Source: Halorubrum kocurii JCM 14978
GTDB taxonomy: Archaea; Halobacteriota; Halobacteria; Halobacteriales; Haloferacaceae
Assembly (NCBI RefSeq): GCF_000337355.1
Contig: NZ_AOJH01000062.1
Coordinates: 1 to 64,000, forward strand
Direction: 5' to 3'
DNA: 64,000 nt
Shown here: positions 18,857-28,334 of the stretch, piece after piece
Layout of the letters: the number at the start of each line of letters is the position of its first letter
Position numbering within the stretch: the stretch's first letter is position 1
Translations under genes and position numbers: made by a program
The notes under the pieces: generated by a model
What the model was told of the DNA's origin: nothing
Seen by the model: the letters and a program-made list of their open reading frames with translations, nothing else
The model's database searches: none

Positions 18857-19207
18857 TTACAGTTTTTCGCGCGAGATGCTCACGCCGGTCGGCGTGACGA
18901 CGATCTGGTCGTCGCCCTTCTGGACGATGTCGCCGTCCACCTCTTGTGCGACCTGCCGCAGTTCGTCGATGATGTGTTCGATCGTCCGGTCCGACGTGGA
19001 GTGGCGGGTGATGTCCGCGATGACGAAGTCGCCGTCGTAGACGGCGTCTTTGATCGGGATCACGTCCCCCTGGTCGCCGATCTCCGCGATGTGTACCTGC
19101 ATCCCCGTGTCCGCGTGCGCCTCGGCGAAGTCGTCGAGGTCGAGCTCGACGTAGTCGTCGACGGAGCGGTTCCCGCCGCCGCCGAGGATCTTGCTCATAA
19201 TACCCAT
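18857..19207 (-). CDS. sepF: Cell division protein SepF
   Basis: The 116-residue protein has an N-terminal amphipathic segment starting MGIMSKILGGGG, which in archaeal SepF binds the membrane, and a C-terminal beta/alpha domain (about 30-116) that dimerises and binds FtsZ. In haloarchaea SepF is the FtsZ membrane anchor. I chose the ATG at 19207 because the longer frame adds 31 residues with no family match. Confidence 0.93.
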   Translation of the reverse strand: MGIMSKILGGGGNRSVDDYVELDLDDFAEAHADTGMQVHIAEIGDQGDVIPIKDAVYDGDFVIADITRHSTSDRTIEHIIDELRQVAQEVDGDIVQKGDDQIVVTPTGVSISREKL

Positions 19208-19269
19208 ACACAGTAAACGACGAGGTCGGACATTAGTTCTTACGTCAGACGCTCCCGCTCCGCGGGTCG

Positions 19270-22098
19270 TCAGCGGCTCTCGTCGAGCCGCGACTGCCAC
19301 TCCTGGACCCGCGACAGCAGCTCCACCGGCGCCGTCTCCGCCACGTCGACGTCGGTCAGCTCCTCGATCACGGCTCGGGTCTCGGGGTCGAGCCGACCGG
19401 TCTCCGCGCTGTCCGCCGTCTCAGCTGCTCCTGCGGTCTCCGCGGCCCCCGTGGTCCCACCGGCGCCGTCTGACTCCGACCCCGGAGTCGCCCCGTTTCG
19501 ACCTCCTCTGGAGCCGGGATCGTCGGCCGCGGCCGACTCCGCGCCGTCGCTTTCGGAGAACGATCCGGACGAGAGGTCGAAGACGACCTGCTTCGTGTCG
19601 CCCTCGGCGGTGTCGGTGGGGGTCCCGCCCCCGCCGCCTCCGCCTCGCTCTCCCCCCTTCGCTTCGATCGCCTTCTCCTCGCGGAGCCGGTCGAGCACCG
19701 CGTCGGCGCGGGAGACGACCGGCTCCGGGACGCCGGCGAGGTCGGCGACGTGGACCCCGTACGACCGGTTCGTCGGGCCCTCGCGGACGGTTCGGAGGAA
19801 CGTCACCTCCCCGTCCCGCTCGTCGACGGCGACGTGGACGTTCTCCACGCGCGGGAGGTGGTCGGCGAGCGTCGTCAGCTCGTGGTAGTGCGTGGCGAAG
19901 AGGGTGCGCGCGCGCACCTCGTTGTGGAGGTACTCGGTCGCGGCCCACGCGATCGAGATTCCGTCGTAGGTAGCGGTGCCGCGGCCGACCTCGTCGAGGA
20001 TGACGAGCGAGTCCGCGGTCGCCGAGTGGAGGATGTTCGACAGCTCCTGCATCTCGACCATGAACGTTGAGCGGCCCTGCGCGAGCTCGTCGAGGGCGCC
20101 GACGCGCGTGTAGATCCCGTCGACGAGCCCTACCGTGGCCGCCCGCGCGGGGACGAACGAGCCCGCCTGCGCGAGCAGCTGGATCAGCGCCGCCTGCCGC
20201 ATGTACGTCGACTTCCCGCTCATGTTCGGGCCGGTGACGATGAGGAAGCCGCGCTCCGCGTCGAGCCGGAGGTCGTTCGGCACGAAGTCGGTCGTCCGCT
20301 CGACCACCGGGTGGCGCCCCGCCTCCACGTCGAGCCGGCGCTCGTCGGCAAGCTCGGGGCGCGTCCAGTCGTTTCCGGCCGCGTGGGTCGCCAGCGACGC
20401 GAGCGCGTCGGTCTCGGCGACCGCCCGTCCCACGTCCTGCAGCAGTTCGGCGTCGTCGGCGACCCGCTCGCGGAGCGCCTCGAACAGCTCGTACTCCAGC
20501 TCGCCGCGCGCCTCCTCCAACCGGAGGACCTCGCGTTCCCGCTCCTCCAGCTCGTCGGTGACGAACCGCTTCGAGTTCTTCAGCGTCTTGATCTCGCGGT
20601 AGTGTTCGGGCACCTGGTCTGCCACCGACTTGCCGACCTGGATGTAGTAGCCGTCCGTCTTGTTGCGGTCGACGGTGACGTGGCTCAGCCCGTACTGCCG
20701 CTTCTCGCGCTCCGCGAGCGTGTCGAGCCACTCGGCCGCCTCCTCGTGGCTCGCGATCAGCTCGTCGAGCTCCTCGTCGTACCCCTCTCGAAGCAGCCCG
20801 CCCTGCGTCTTCGTCTTGGGCGGGTCGTCCGCGAGCGCGTCAGCGAGCTCCGCGTGGAGGGCGGCGGCGCGGTCGCGGTCGATCCGGTCGAGGATCGCGG
20901 CGATCGGCGAGTCCGCGAGCGCGGTCCCGGACACGGCGTCGGCGAGCGCCGGCACCAGCGCGAGCGAGTCCCGCACCGAGAGCAGTTCCCGCGCGCCCGC
21001 GCTTCCGCTCGTCGCCCGCGCGGCGAGCCGTTCGAGGTCGTACGCGTCGCCGAGCGTCTCCCGGAGACGGTCGCGCGCGAGCGCCGCCGACGCGAGCGCA
21101 GCGATCGCGTCGAGCCGACGGTCGAGCTCCTCGCGGTCTCGGCGCGGTCGGGTGAGCCACTCGCGGAGGAGCCGCCCCCCGGCGGCGGTGACGGTGTGGT
21201 CGACCGTCTCGAACAGCGAGCCGTCGGCGTCGCCGCGCATCGTCTCCGTCAGCTCGAGGTTGCGCTGGGTCGTGGCGTCGACGGCGACGTGTTCGCCGTC
21301 GTCGTAGGCCGTGAGTCGGGTCATCGACGCCAACACGCCCGCGCCGGTCTCCTCGACGTAGCCGAGCACCGCGCCCGCCGCGCGCAGCGCCGGTTCGGAG
21401 TCGATCCCGACGCTGTCCGCGGTCTCCCGGCCGAACTGCTCGCGGACCGCGTGTTTGGCGCGCCCCGGCGCGAACGCCTCCGCGTCGAAGACCGACACCG
21501 ACCCCGAGAGGTCCTCGCGGACCGCCCCGAGCAGTCGGTCGTCGTTGCGGACGTGAGGCCCCGGAAGGACCTCGGCGGGGTCGAAGCGGTACAGCTCCGC
21601 GCGGAGGTCGCCCGCGGTTTCTACCTCGGTGACGAGGAACCGACCGGTGGTCACGTCGGCGAGCGCGAGCCCGTAGGGGCCGCTGGCGTCGCCGCTGGCC
21701 GCCGACGAGCCGGCAGCCGGCCCGTCCCCCTCGCGGACGACCGTGGCGAGGTATCGCGCGTCGTCGTCGGCCGTTTCGAGAAGGGTTCCGGGCGTGACGA
21801 CGCGGGTGATCTCGCGGGCGTGGCCGTCGTCGGTCTCGTACTGGTCGGCGACGGCGACCCGGTAGCCGCGCTCGACGAGCGCCTTCACGTACGGGGTCAG
21901 CTCGGAGAGCGGCACGCCCGCCATCGGGTACGACGATCCGTGCGAGGACTTCTGCGAGACGGTCAGGTCCAGCTCGTCGGCGACCAGCTCGGCGTCGTCC
22001 GCGAAGAACTCGTAGAAGTCGCCGCACTGCATGGCGAGGACGTCCGCGTCGGTCTCCGCCTTGAGATCGAGGAACTCCCCGACGATCCCCGTTGGCAT
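19270..22098 (-). CDS. mutS: DNA mismatch repair protein MutS
   Basis: The 942-residue protein has the complete MutS1 architecture: an N-terminal mismatch-recognition domain with the GDFYEFF motif near residue 26, connector and lever/clamp domains, then the ATPase with Walker A GPNMSGKST and Walker B/signature DEVGRGTATYDG. A Gly/Ser/Asp-rich linker follows the ATPase, and a short conserved C-terminal helical patch ends the protein. It should recognise base mismatches and recruit MutL, which is not in the window. Confidence 0.97.
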   Translation of the reverse strand: MPTGIVGEFLDLKAETDADVLAMQCGDFYEFFADDAELVADELDLTVSQKSSHGSSYPMAGVPLSELTPYVKALVERGYRVAVADQYETDDGHAREITRVVTPGTLLETADDDARYLATVVREGDGPAAGSSAASGDASGPYGLALADVTTGRFLVTEVETAGDLRAELYRFDPAEVLPGPHVRNDDRLLGAVREDLSGSVSVFDAEAFAPGRAKHAVREQFGRETADSVGIDSEPALRAAGAVLGYVEETGAGVLASMTRLTAYDDGEHVAVDATTQRNLELTETMRGDADGSLFETVDHTVTAAGGRLLREWLTRPRRDREELDRRLDAIAALASAALARDRLRETLGDAYDLERLAARATSGSAGARELLSVRDSLALVPALADAVSGTALADSPIAAILDRIDRDRAAALHAELADALADDPPKTKTQGGLLREGYDEELDELIASHEEAAEWLDTLAEREKRQYGLSHVTVDRNKTDGYYIQVGKSVADQVPEHYREIKTLKNSKRFVTDELEEREREVLRLEEARGELEYELFEALRERVADDAELLQDVGRAVAETDALASLATHAAGNDWTRPELADERRLDVEAGRHPVVERTTDFVPNDLRLDAERGFLIVTGPNMSGKSTYMRQAALIQLLAQAGSFVPARAATVGLVDGIYTRVGALDELAQGRSTFMVEMQELSNILHSATADSLVILDEVGRGTATYDGISIAWAATEYLHNEVRARTLFATHYHELTTLADHLPRVENVHVAVDERDGEVTFLRTVREGPTNRSYGVHVADLAGVPEPVVSRADAVLDRLREEKAIEAKGGERGGGGGGGTPTDTAEGDTKQVVFDLSSGSFSESDGAESAAADDPGSRGGRNGATPGSESDGAGGTTGAAETAGAAETADSAETGRLDPETRAVIEELTDVDVAETAPVELLSRVQEWQSRLDESR

Positions 22099-22163
22099 AT
22101 ATCCGTACTCCCGCCGTCGGCGGGTAAAACCCTACGGGTGTCGGACCGGGCCAGACCGGGCTG

Positions 22164-22718
22164 CTACCCGATCCGGTTGCGACGCGTCACCGTTCGGTGT
22201 GCCAGCCCGGAGACACCGAAGAGCACCGCGAACAGGACCGCGTAGGCGTATCCGGAGACCGACGCGAACGGGACCGTTCCGATCCACGCCGCACCGGCGA
22301 GCAGCCCGCAGACGACCGCGAGACCGACGTAGTACTCCCCCCAGAGGATCTCGTTTTCGGAGACCACTTCGAGGTACACCTCCAGCTGGCGGCTCTGTTC
22401 GGTCAGCGAGACGATCCCGCGGTCCGGCTCGTAGTCGATGAACCCGCTCTCGGCCAGCTTCGGCAGGTGTGACTGGTGCAGCGCGGTGTACACCCGCTTG
22501 CGCTGTTTGTACGTCACCTCGTTGATCTCCAGGTCGTTCTCCCACGCCGCCAGCTGCTCGGCGATGTCCCTGACGCGCGCGCCGTCGCCGTGCTGTTTCA
22601 GGTAGGTGATCACGTTCCGCCGCCGTTGGTTGCTGAGCGCCGTGAACACCTCATCGCGCGAGGGACTGTCGACGTCGCTGCCCGTCACTTTTGTCTCCCC
22701 CGTCAGTTGTGGTGTCAT
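22164..22718 (-). CDS. Membrane-anchored winged-helix protein
   Basis: The 184-residue product has an N-terminal winged helix-turn-helix (about 22-110; DEVFTALSNQRRRNVITYL, then VYTALHQSHLPKLAESGFI), the haloarchaeal DUF7344-type fold. Two hydrophobic segments follow (about 127-170) and a short basic tail. It may be a membrane-tethered transcription regulator; the target is unknown. An AT-rich segment at 22762-22785 probably contains its promoter. The gene at 24184 has the same domain layout. Confidence 0.8.
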   Translation of the reverse strand: MTPQLTGETKVTGSDVDSPSRDEVFTALSNQRRRNVITYLKQHGDGARVRDIAEQLAAWENDLEINEVTYKQRKRVYTALHQSHLPKLAESGFIDYEPDRGIVSLTEQSRQLEVYLEVVSENEILWGEYYVGLAVVCGLLAGAAWIGTVPFASVSGYAYAVLFAVLFGVSGLAHRTVTRRNRIG

Positions 22719-23049
22719 GGTTCGCTCACGCGCTGAGCCACTCTACCTATCGACTCCGAGCCATATATCATTATCTATTAATGTTATTCCGGGACTGTCA
22801 GGGATCCGTATCTCTGATGTGCTACCGGACGCCGCGCCGATCGCGAGGCGGACCCGACCGACGGATCGTGTGCCGCTCCGCGCCCCGTCACACGGTTGAA
22901 CCGCCCCTTTTCCGGCCTCCTTCGGGTCGCGGTCGGACTCGCGGACCCAGTGCCGGTCGGACTCGCAGACCCCGCCACGGTTGCGGTCGGCGCCCCGCAG
23001 CGACCGGTAGGCCGCGCATACATAGGCTCTCTCACCGCCAACTGCAGGT
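22719..23049. other. Divergent intergenic region
   Basis: The left part is AT-rich (around 22762-22785) and likely holds the promoter of the winged-helix gene. The right end has GCATACATAGG (23016-23026), about 28 bp before the next start. Between them are imperfect direct repeats of GTCGGACTCGC at about 22933-22970. No gene is convincing. Confidence 0.5.
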
Positions 23050-23925
23050 ATGACGGCATCACACGACACCAGTCTCGGTCGCCTTCGGCGCCCGGAGTAC
23101 ACTGGCGAGAACCGCTGTCTCCCCTGCACGGTCGTCAACGTGGCGCTCGCCGCTGTCGGAGCGGTCGGCGTCGGCGCGCTGGTCGCGGTCGAACTCGGCG
23201 CGGCCCTCTTCGTCGTCGCGCTCGCGGCGATCTGGCTGCGCGGCTACCTCGTGCCCGGGACGCCCGAGCTCACGAAGCGCTACCTCCCCGAGCGCGCGCT
23301 GCGCCTGTTCGGGAAGGGCCGCGACCCCGGGCCTCCGGCGGCGATCGACGCGGAGTCGTACCTCCTGTCGGCCGGGGTGCTCGTCGAGACGCCGGACGGG
23401 AGCGACCTCGCGTTCGCGCCGTGGTTCGAGTCGGCGTGGCGGACGCACCTCGCCGCGCTCCGCGACGCGGCCGTCGAGGCCGCCGCTCCCGTCGCGGCGT
23501 CGCCCGACGGCACGCGCCCCGCCGCTCCCGCCGACGTCGACGCCCTCGCGGAGCTCACCGGGATCGACGAGGACGGGCTCTCGCTGCGCTGGCGCGGCGA
23601 CGCCGGGTTCGCGCACGCCGGCGACGACCGCATCGGCCACTGGGAGTCCCGGTCCGCGTTCCTCGCGGACGTCGCCGCCGACAGCGCGCTGACGACGCAC
23701 CTCGACGACTGGGCGTCGCTCCCGCTCGCCTCGCGGAGCGGCGTGCTCGGCGCGCTCAGACTGTTCGTCGAGCGCTGCCCGACCTGCGAGGGCGCGGTGC
23801 AGTTGGAAGAGCGGGTCGTCGAGTCCTGCTGTTCGAGCTACGAGGTCGTCGCCGGCCGGTGTACCGCGTGTAACGCGCGGCTGTTCGAGATCGACCTCCC
23901 GCCGTCGCTCGCGAACGCGCGGTAG
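23050..23925 (+). CDS. Membrane protein with C-terminal zinc-ribbon-like domain
   Basis: The 291-residue protein has a short N-terminal stretch with CLPC, two hydrophobic segments (about 28-65), then a soluble domain. Near the C-terminus CPTC and CTAC flank VVESCCSSYEVV (about 238-275), a plausible zinc-binding site. I know it only as a conserved haloarchaeal type without assigned function. TATA-like GCATACATAGG upstream supports the start. Confidence 0.72.
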   Translation: MTASHDTSLGRLRRPEYTGENRCLPCTVVNVALAAVGAVGVGALVAVELGAALFVVALAAIWLRGYLVPGTPELTKRYLPERALRLFGKGRDPGPPAAIDAESYLLSAGVLVETPDGSDLAFAPWFESAWRTHLAALRDAAVEAAAPVAASPDGTRPAAPADVDALAELTGIDEDGLSLRWRGDAGFAHAGDDRIGHWESRSAFLADVAADSALTTHLDDWASLPLASRSGVLGALRLFVERCPTCEGAVQLEERVVESCCSSYEVVAGRCTACNARLFEIDLPPSLANAR

Positions 23926-23978
23926 TACGGACCCGTTTTTGACGCCGTTCGGTCGACGGCGCTCGCCGCGGCGAACGT

Positions 23979-24150
23979 GCATTTATAATCGATCTACGGC
24001 GTCGTTGTCGGCTGTTTATAAGCGGTTGACGGCGGATCGACGATGAACACCTCCAAAGCCCCAGCCGCGAGGCGCAAAGCGCCTCGCGGTTCGCGGCCCT
24101 TCGGGCCGCTCACCGGCGCACGCCACCGCCTCGGCGACGGCTTTTATAAG
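23979..24150 (+). repeat. Hairpin-rich noncoding element, copy A (short form)
   Basis: Three TTATAA motifs (23983, 24016, 24144) frame the element. CTCCAAAGCCCCAGCCGCGA and four more bases (24051-24074) are identical to 53820-53843 in copy D, and the 35 bases before are similar. GCGAGGCGCAAAGCGCCTCGC and GCGGCCCTTCGGGCCGC form hairpins. The end CGCCACCGCC...TTTTATAAG matches the ends of the other copies. It lies between two convergent genes. Confidence 0.75.
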
Positions 24151-24183
24151 TAACATCGAAACGTCGCAAACTCGGATTTCGCC

Positions 24184-24747
24184 TCAGCCGCGTCGTCGCA
24201 GACGGGAGGCGCCGCTTCGTCCGGCTCGGAGCTGCCGGAGCACGGAGAAGCGGTTGACCCACAGCTGGTAGGCGCTCGCGACGGCGAACAGCGCGAGCGC
24301 GAGACTCGTCAGCAGGATCGGGTCGACCGCGGAGACGAGGGGGACGTTGAGCAGCGCCGCGAGCAGGACCGTCAGGGAGACGACGCCGAGCGCGCGGTAC
24401 AGCTCCGACCAGGTGACGCCGGCGCTCGCGACCACCTCGGTGTACAGCGCCACGTCCCGCGCGTGACGGGACACCTCGATCGCCTGGCTCTCCCGGTCGT
24501 ACTCGATCACGCCGAGCGCCTCCAGCTTCGGGAGGTGCGTCTGCACGAGCGACGTGTACACGCTCTCGCGACAGCGCTTCGGCGGCGGGCTCTCGCCGGT
24601 CTCGTGGCCCGCGACGAGCGCCGACAGCTCGTGGACGGTCACGACGCCGCCGACGCTCCGGAGCTGTTCGAGGGCGTGCCGCCGGCGCTCGTTCGCGAGA
24701 ATGGCGTACACCTGTTCGGCCGGAAGGAGGTCTGTTCGGAGCTTCAT
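24184..24747 (-). CDS. Membrane-anchored winged-helix protein
   Basis: The 187-residue product begins MKLRTDLLPAEQVYAIL and contains a DUF7344-type winged helix (about 8-110) with VYTSLVQTHLPKLEALGVI as recognition region. Two hydrophobic segments follow (about 125-165) and a basic tail. It is a paralogue of the protein at 22164 with the same plan. The ATG at 24747 fits the family start; an upstream extension of 71 codons is unlike any relative. A role in controlling the adjacent divergent surface-protein cluster is possible, only from position. Confidence 0.8.
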   Translation of the reverse strand: MKLRTDLLPAEQVYAILANERRRHALEQLRSVGGVVTVHELSALVAGHETGESPPPKRCRESVYTSLVQTHLPKLEALGVIEYDRESQAIEVSRHARDVALYTEVVASAGVTWSELYRALGVVSLTVLLAALLNVPLVSAVDPILLTSLALALFAVASAYQLWVNRFSVLRQLRAGRSGASRLRRRG

Positions 24748-25200
24748 GGATGTGGAGTCCGACGCTCCGCGCAGCACGGAGATCGGTCGCTGCCGGTACA
24801 TCTTCTCTCGGGGGTATATGTATGCGCTCGCTGCGCTCACACGGGCTGCCGCCCGGGGCGTCTCGGACCGGACCCCGATCTCACAAAACCGATAGCCCCC
24901 GCCGCGGTTGACGACGCGGGTTCGGTCCGAACGCCACCGGCCGTTCCGCTGCCGCGGCACGGACTCCGTACCGGCGATCTCGCCCGAGGTATGGGCGCCC
25001 TGCCGCCGTTTTGACCCGAAGTAGGGCCGCCGGGCCGCCGGTCAAAGGCGGCGTTTGACCGCGCGAAGCGCTCGTTCCACCGGATCGAAGCGTTCGTTCG
25101 ACGGTGACGTGGCTGCGCGTAACTAGGTGGGTATCCGTCGGAGGTGAGGGTAACCGATTCGGCTGACCGACGCGGACGGGGGGGCGAGTCGGAGAGAATC
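24748..25200. other. Divergent region before the surface-protein cluster
   Basis: The sequence GGGGTATATGTATGCGC near 24810-24826 could be a promoter for the winged-helix gene. The imperfect tandem GAAGCGCTCGTTC / GAAGCGTTCGTTC at about 25062-25098 is a possible operator. Open frames here look like translated spacer. Confidence 0.45.
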
Positions 25201-26727
25201 ATGAACCCGGACACAAACGACACAATCGGACTCTCGCGGCGCAAGCTGCTCGCCGGCCTCGGGGCCGTCGGCGTGGCCTCCGCGGGCGCGGGACTCGGCA
25301 CCACGGCGTACTTCAACGACACCGAGTCGTTCGAGGGCAACACGCTCACCGCGGGCGAGCTGGACCTCAAGCTCGACTACCGCGCAACGTACGCGGGCGG
25401 TACCGGGCGCATCGACGAGATCAACGGCTGGTACAGCGAGAGCGGCCCGGGGGAGCCCTTCGAGGTCGTCGAAGAGGAGGACGGCGTCTACCTCATCGGC
25501 GAGGTTCCGAGCATCGACGAGGCGGACTCTTGGGAGGACGAGGTCCAGACGCGCGACTTCTGTGCCCCTGACGTGGGCCTGATCAACGGCGACCAGATCC
25601 CGGTTTTCGTCCTCGACGACGTGAAACCCGGCGACTGCGGTGAAGTGACGATCAGTCTCCACATCTGTGACAACCCCTCGTGGGTGTGGATGAACGGAGA
25701 GCTGACCGAGAACGCACAGAACGGGTACTCGGAGCCCGAAATCGAGGCGCTTGAGGGCTTGGAACTCTCCACCGACGACCCCGAGGGCGACGGCCAGCTG
25801 GCCGATGCCATCGACGTGACGGTGTGGTACGACGAGAACTGCAACAACGTCTACGAGGCCGGGGGCGAGAGCGGCGGACCGTTATGCGTCCAGATCGTCC
25901 TCGACGCGTCCGGATCGATGAGTACCGGCAATCGGAACAGCCAGGCCATCAACGGCGCGAAGACGCTCGCGGAGAGCATCCTACAGGACGGCCCCGCCGG
26001 CAGCCGAGTCGGTGTGACGTTCTTCAGCGCGTCCGGCTACGACCAGAGCGCGCAGGTCATCCAGACGCTGACCGACGACCTACAGGACGTACTCGACGCG
26101 ATCGACACGCTCCCCGCGAACGGGAGCGACACCGCCATCGGCGAGGGGATCGAGGAGGCACAGGGCGACCTCGAGAACTGCGACGACGACGAGTCGCCGA
26201 CGATGGTCGTGCTAACTGATGGCGAGAACACTGTGCGTCCTCCGGACCCCGGAGACGCCGCGGACGATGCAAAAGACGCTGGAACCGAAATCTACGCGCT
26301 CGGCGTCGGTAACGCACAGGTCTCGACGCTCAACGACATCTCCAGCGATCCCGACGAGGAGTACGTCTTCTTCGCGAGCGACGACGGTGCGCTCGAACAG
26401 GCCTTCGGTCTGATCAGCGAGACGCTTCTCGGAGAGTCGATCATCTTCGAGGGCTCGCTCGCGGACGCGATGGCGGAGCTAGAAGCGGGAATTGCGCTCG
26501 ACGGCAACCGTGCCACCGAGTCCCGGGAGCCGTTCGACGGCGGCCTCACCCAGTGTATCGGCTTCGAGTGGTGCCTGCCGGCCGAGGTCGGCAACGAGGT
26601 TCAGACCGACTCCGTGGTCTTCGACCTCGGCTTCTACGCCGAGCAGTTCCGGCACAACGACGACCCGCAGGTGACGTTCAACGGGACGGAGGCGAACAGC
26701 ACCAGCACCGGAAACGTGTCCCAGTAG
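25201..26727 (+). CDS. SipW-type exported protein with nested von Willebrand A domain
   Basis: The 508-residue protein starts with a Tat-like leader (LSRRKLLAGLGAVGVASAG, residues 11-29) followed by TTAYFNDTES and LTAGELDL, the signature of SipW-processed TasA/camelysin-like proteins. The fold's first half runs to about residue 215 (VKPGDCGEVTISLHICDNP). A von Willebrand A domain is inserted at about 228-410 with MIDAS residues Asp235-Ser237-Ser239, Thr311 and Asp340. The fold resumes at 415-486 (FEWCLPAEVGNEVQTDS). The tail has two N-glycosylation sequons. I infer a metal-binding adhesive surface fibre subunit. Confidence 0.85.
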   Translation: MNPDTNDTIGLSRRKLLAGLGAVGVASAGAGLGTTAYFNDTESFEGNTLTAGELDLKLDYRATYAGGTGRIDEINGWYSESGPGEPFEVVEEEDGVYLIGEVPSIDEADSWEDEVQTRDFCAPDVGLINGDQIPVFVLDDVKPGDCGEVTISLHICDNPSWVWMNGELTENAQNGYSEPEIEALEGLELSTDDPEGDGQLADAIDVTVWYDENCNNVYEAGGESGGPLCVQIVLDASGSMSTGNRNSQAINGAKTLAESILQDGPAGSRVGVTFFSASGYDQSAQVIQTLTDDLQDVLDAIDTLPANGSDTAIGEGIEEAQGDLENCDDDESPTMVVLTDGENTVRPPDPGDAADDAKDAGTEIYALGVGNAQVSTLNDISSDPDEEYVFFASDDGALEQAFGLISETLLGESIIFEGSLADAMAELEAGIALDGNRATESREPFDGGLTQCIGFEWCLPAEVGNEVQTDSVVFDLGFYAEQFRHNDDPQVTFNGTEANSTSTGNVSQ

Positions 26728-26810
26728 ACACGCGACTCCGAGCGGGACACCCGCTCCCCCCGGGCGACACTCGCCCGGTTCCCGGTTCGGCGCCTTCGGG
26801 CGGCCGACGC

Positions 26811-26851
26811 GGCGGTTCGCGACCGCCGCCGGGAGTTCCCCCAATGGGGAT
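26811..26851 (+). promoter_or_regulatory. Paired leader hairpins before the second SipW-type gene
   Basis: GGCGGTTCGCGACCGCC (26811-26827) forms one hairpin and TTCCCCCAATGGGGA (26835-26849) a second, ending about 10 bases before the ATG. The same two-hairpin design, with GGGAGTTCCC between, precedes the gene at 28335. It may affect mRNA processing, termination of the upstream gene or translation. Confidence 0.55.
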
Positions 26852-26859
26852 GATACACA

Positions 26860-28215
26860 ATGAACGACGACACAATCGGACTATCGCGGCGCAAGATGCT
26901 GGTCGGACTCGGCGCGGTCGGCGTGGCCTCCGCGGGCGCGGGCCTCGGAACGACGGCGTACTTCAACGACACCGAGTCGTTCGACGGTAACACGCTGACT
27001 GCAGGCTCGCTCGACCTGTTCGTCCACGTCGACTACTCCGAGGACCAGGGCAGCTACGCGAGCTACTCGACCCCTCCGGGAAGCTTCATCAACGGCAACG
27101 TCGTGGGGCAGATCGACGATAATGCAATCGTCACTACCGAGGATGAATCCCTCAGCATCCAGGTCTCCGACCTGAAGCCCGGCGACTCCGGCGAGGGCGA
27201 GTTCTGCTTCTCGATCGTCAACAACCCCGCGTACATGTGGATGTGCGGCGAGGTGACCGCGAACGACGAGAACGGGCAGAACGAGCCAGAGATGGACGTC
27301 GACTCGACCGTCGGCGAGGGTATGGGCGAACTCGCCGACGCGATGCAGGTGACCGTCTCGTACTGCACCGCCGCCGGCGAGACCGGCGAGGAGATCATCT
27401 CCGGCTCACTCGCGGACGTGATGAGCGCGCTCGACAACGGCGTACCGCTGTCGGGCGACGGAGACGCTGACGCGCCTCTCGCGGACCGCCCCGTGTTCGA
27501 GGGCGTGGATGCGCCCTTCGACGACGACAACGAGCCGGTCATCGCCGAGCAGTGCGTCTGCTTCGAGTGGGAGGTTCCCTTCGAGGTCGGCAACGAGATC
27601 CAGAGCGACTCCGTTGAGTTCGACTTCGAGTTCTACGCGGTGCAGTCGCGTCACAACGACGGGACGCACAACCCCTGCATCACCTCCCGCGAGGTCGAGG
27701 GCTTCGGCAAGTCGGACTACGACGACGCCGACGTGCTGTGGGCGTCCAAGGCGCGCAACGGCGGCTCCAACACCTTCGAGCTGATCGTGGGCGACGACAA
27801 CGCGAACGCCGACACCGACGACTACGACTTCGGCGGCAGCAGCTTCGACGGCGAGCTGACGGTCGCGTACGACGCCGACACCGGCGAAGCGAGCCTCGAA
27901 ATCGCGAACGGCACCACCGCCGACGTCAGCTACGCCGTCAGCGACGCCGCCGGCGACGTGATCTCCATCGTCGCGCGCGGCGACGACGCGAGCCACCTCG
28001 CGAGCGTCTCGAACGTCCGGGTCAACGGGAGCGCCCCGACCGGGCCCGACGCGGTCGAGGCCGACGGCGCAGAGACGGTCTCCCTGCTGATCGAGGACGT
28101 CGACGCCAGCGCCGACTGGGAACTGACCGCGGACGTGGCGTTCGAGGGCTTGGACAACGACCCGAGCGCCTCGGACGAGAACCCCGCGGTGTACGTCGAG
28201 GTGATCGACGCGTAG
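26860..28215 (+). CDS. SipW-type exported protein without vWA domain
   Basis: The 451-residue protein shares the near-identical leader and AYFNDTESFDGNTLTAG start with its neighbours. Its TasA-like fold is uninterrupted: LKPGDSGEGEFCFSIVNNP then FEWEVPFEVGNEIQSDS and a YAVQSRHND end (about residue 265). A second, C-terminal domain (about 270-451) begins VEGFGKSDYDDADVLWASKA and looks all-beta and acidic; I do not recognise it. A related segment is found in the gene at 31057. Comparison with its neighbours shows where the vWA domain was inserted in them. Confidence 0.83.
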   Translation: MNDDTIGLSRRKMLVGLGAVGVASAGAGLGTTAYFNDTESFDGNTLTAGSLDLFVHVDYSEDQGSYASYSTPPGSFINGNVVGQIDDNAIVTTEDESLSIQVSDLKPGDSGEGEFCFSIVNNPAYMWMCGEVTANDENGQNEPEMDVDSTVGEGMGELADAMQVTVSYCTAAGETGEEIISGSLADVMSALDNGVPLSGDGDADAPLADRPVFEGVDAPFDDDNEPVIAEQCVCFEWEVPFEVGNEIQSDSVEFDFEFYAVQSRHNDGTHNPCITSREVEGFGKSDYDDADVLWASKARNGGSNTFELIVGDDNANADTDDYDFGGSSFDGELTVAYDADTGEASLEIANGTTADVSYAVSDAAGDVISIVARGDDASHLASVSNVRVNGSAPTGPDAVEADGAETVSLLIEDVDASADWELTADVAFEGLDNDPSASDENPAVYVEVIDA

Positions 28216-28287
28216 GCGAACGCGCCGCGGACGGGCGGGGGAGCGCTCTCCCATCACCCACACCGGACCCGCGCGGGCGGCCGGGAC

Positions 28288-28326
28288 GACGGTTCGACTC
28301 CGTCGGTGGGAGTTCCCTTCGGGGAA
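28288..28326 (+). promoter_or_regulatory. Paired leader hairpins before the third SipW-type gene
   Basis: GACGGTTCGACTCCGTC (28288-28304) and TTCCCTTCGGGGAA (28313-28326) form two hairpins separated by GGTGGGAG and end nine bases before the ATG at 28335. Layout and the GGGAGTTCCC core match those before 26860. Confidence 0.55.
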
Positions 28327-28334
28327 TTACACTC

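Noticed and set aside
20311-22245. Open frame of 644 codons opposite mutS
   Set aside because: Antisense shadow of mutS with no start signal or recognisable domain.
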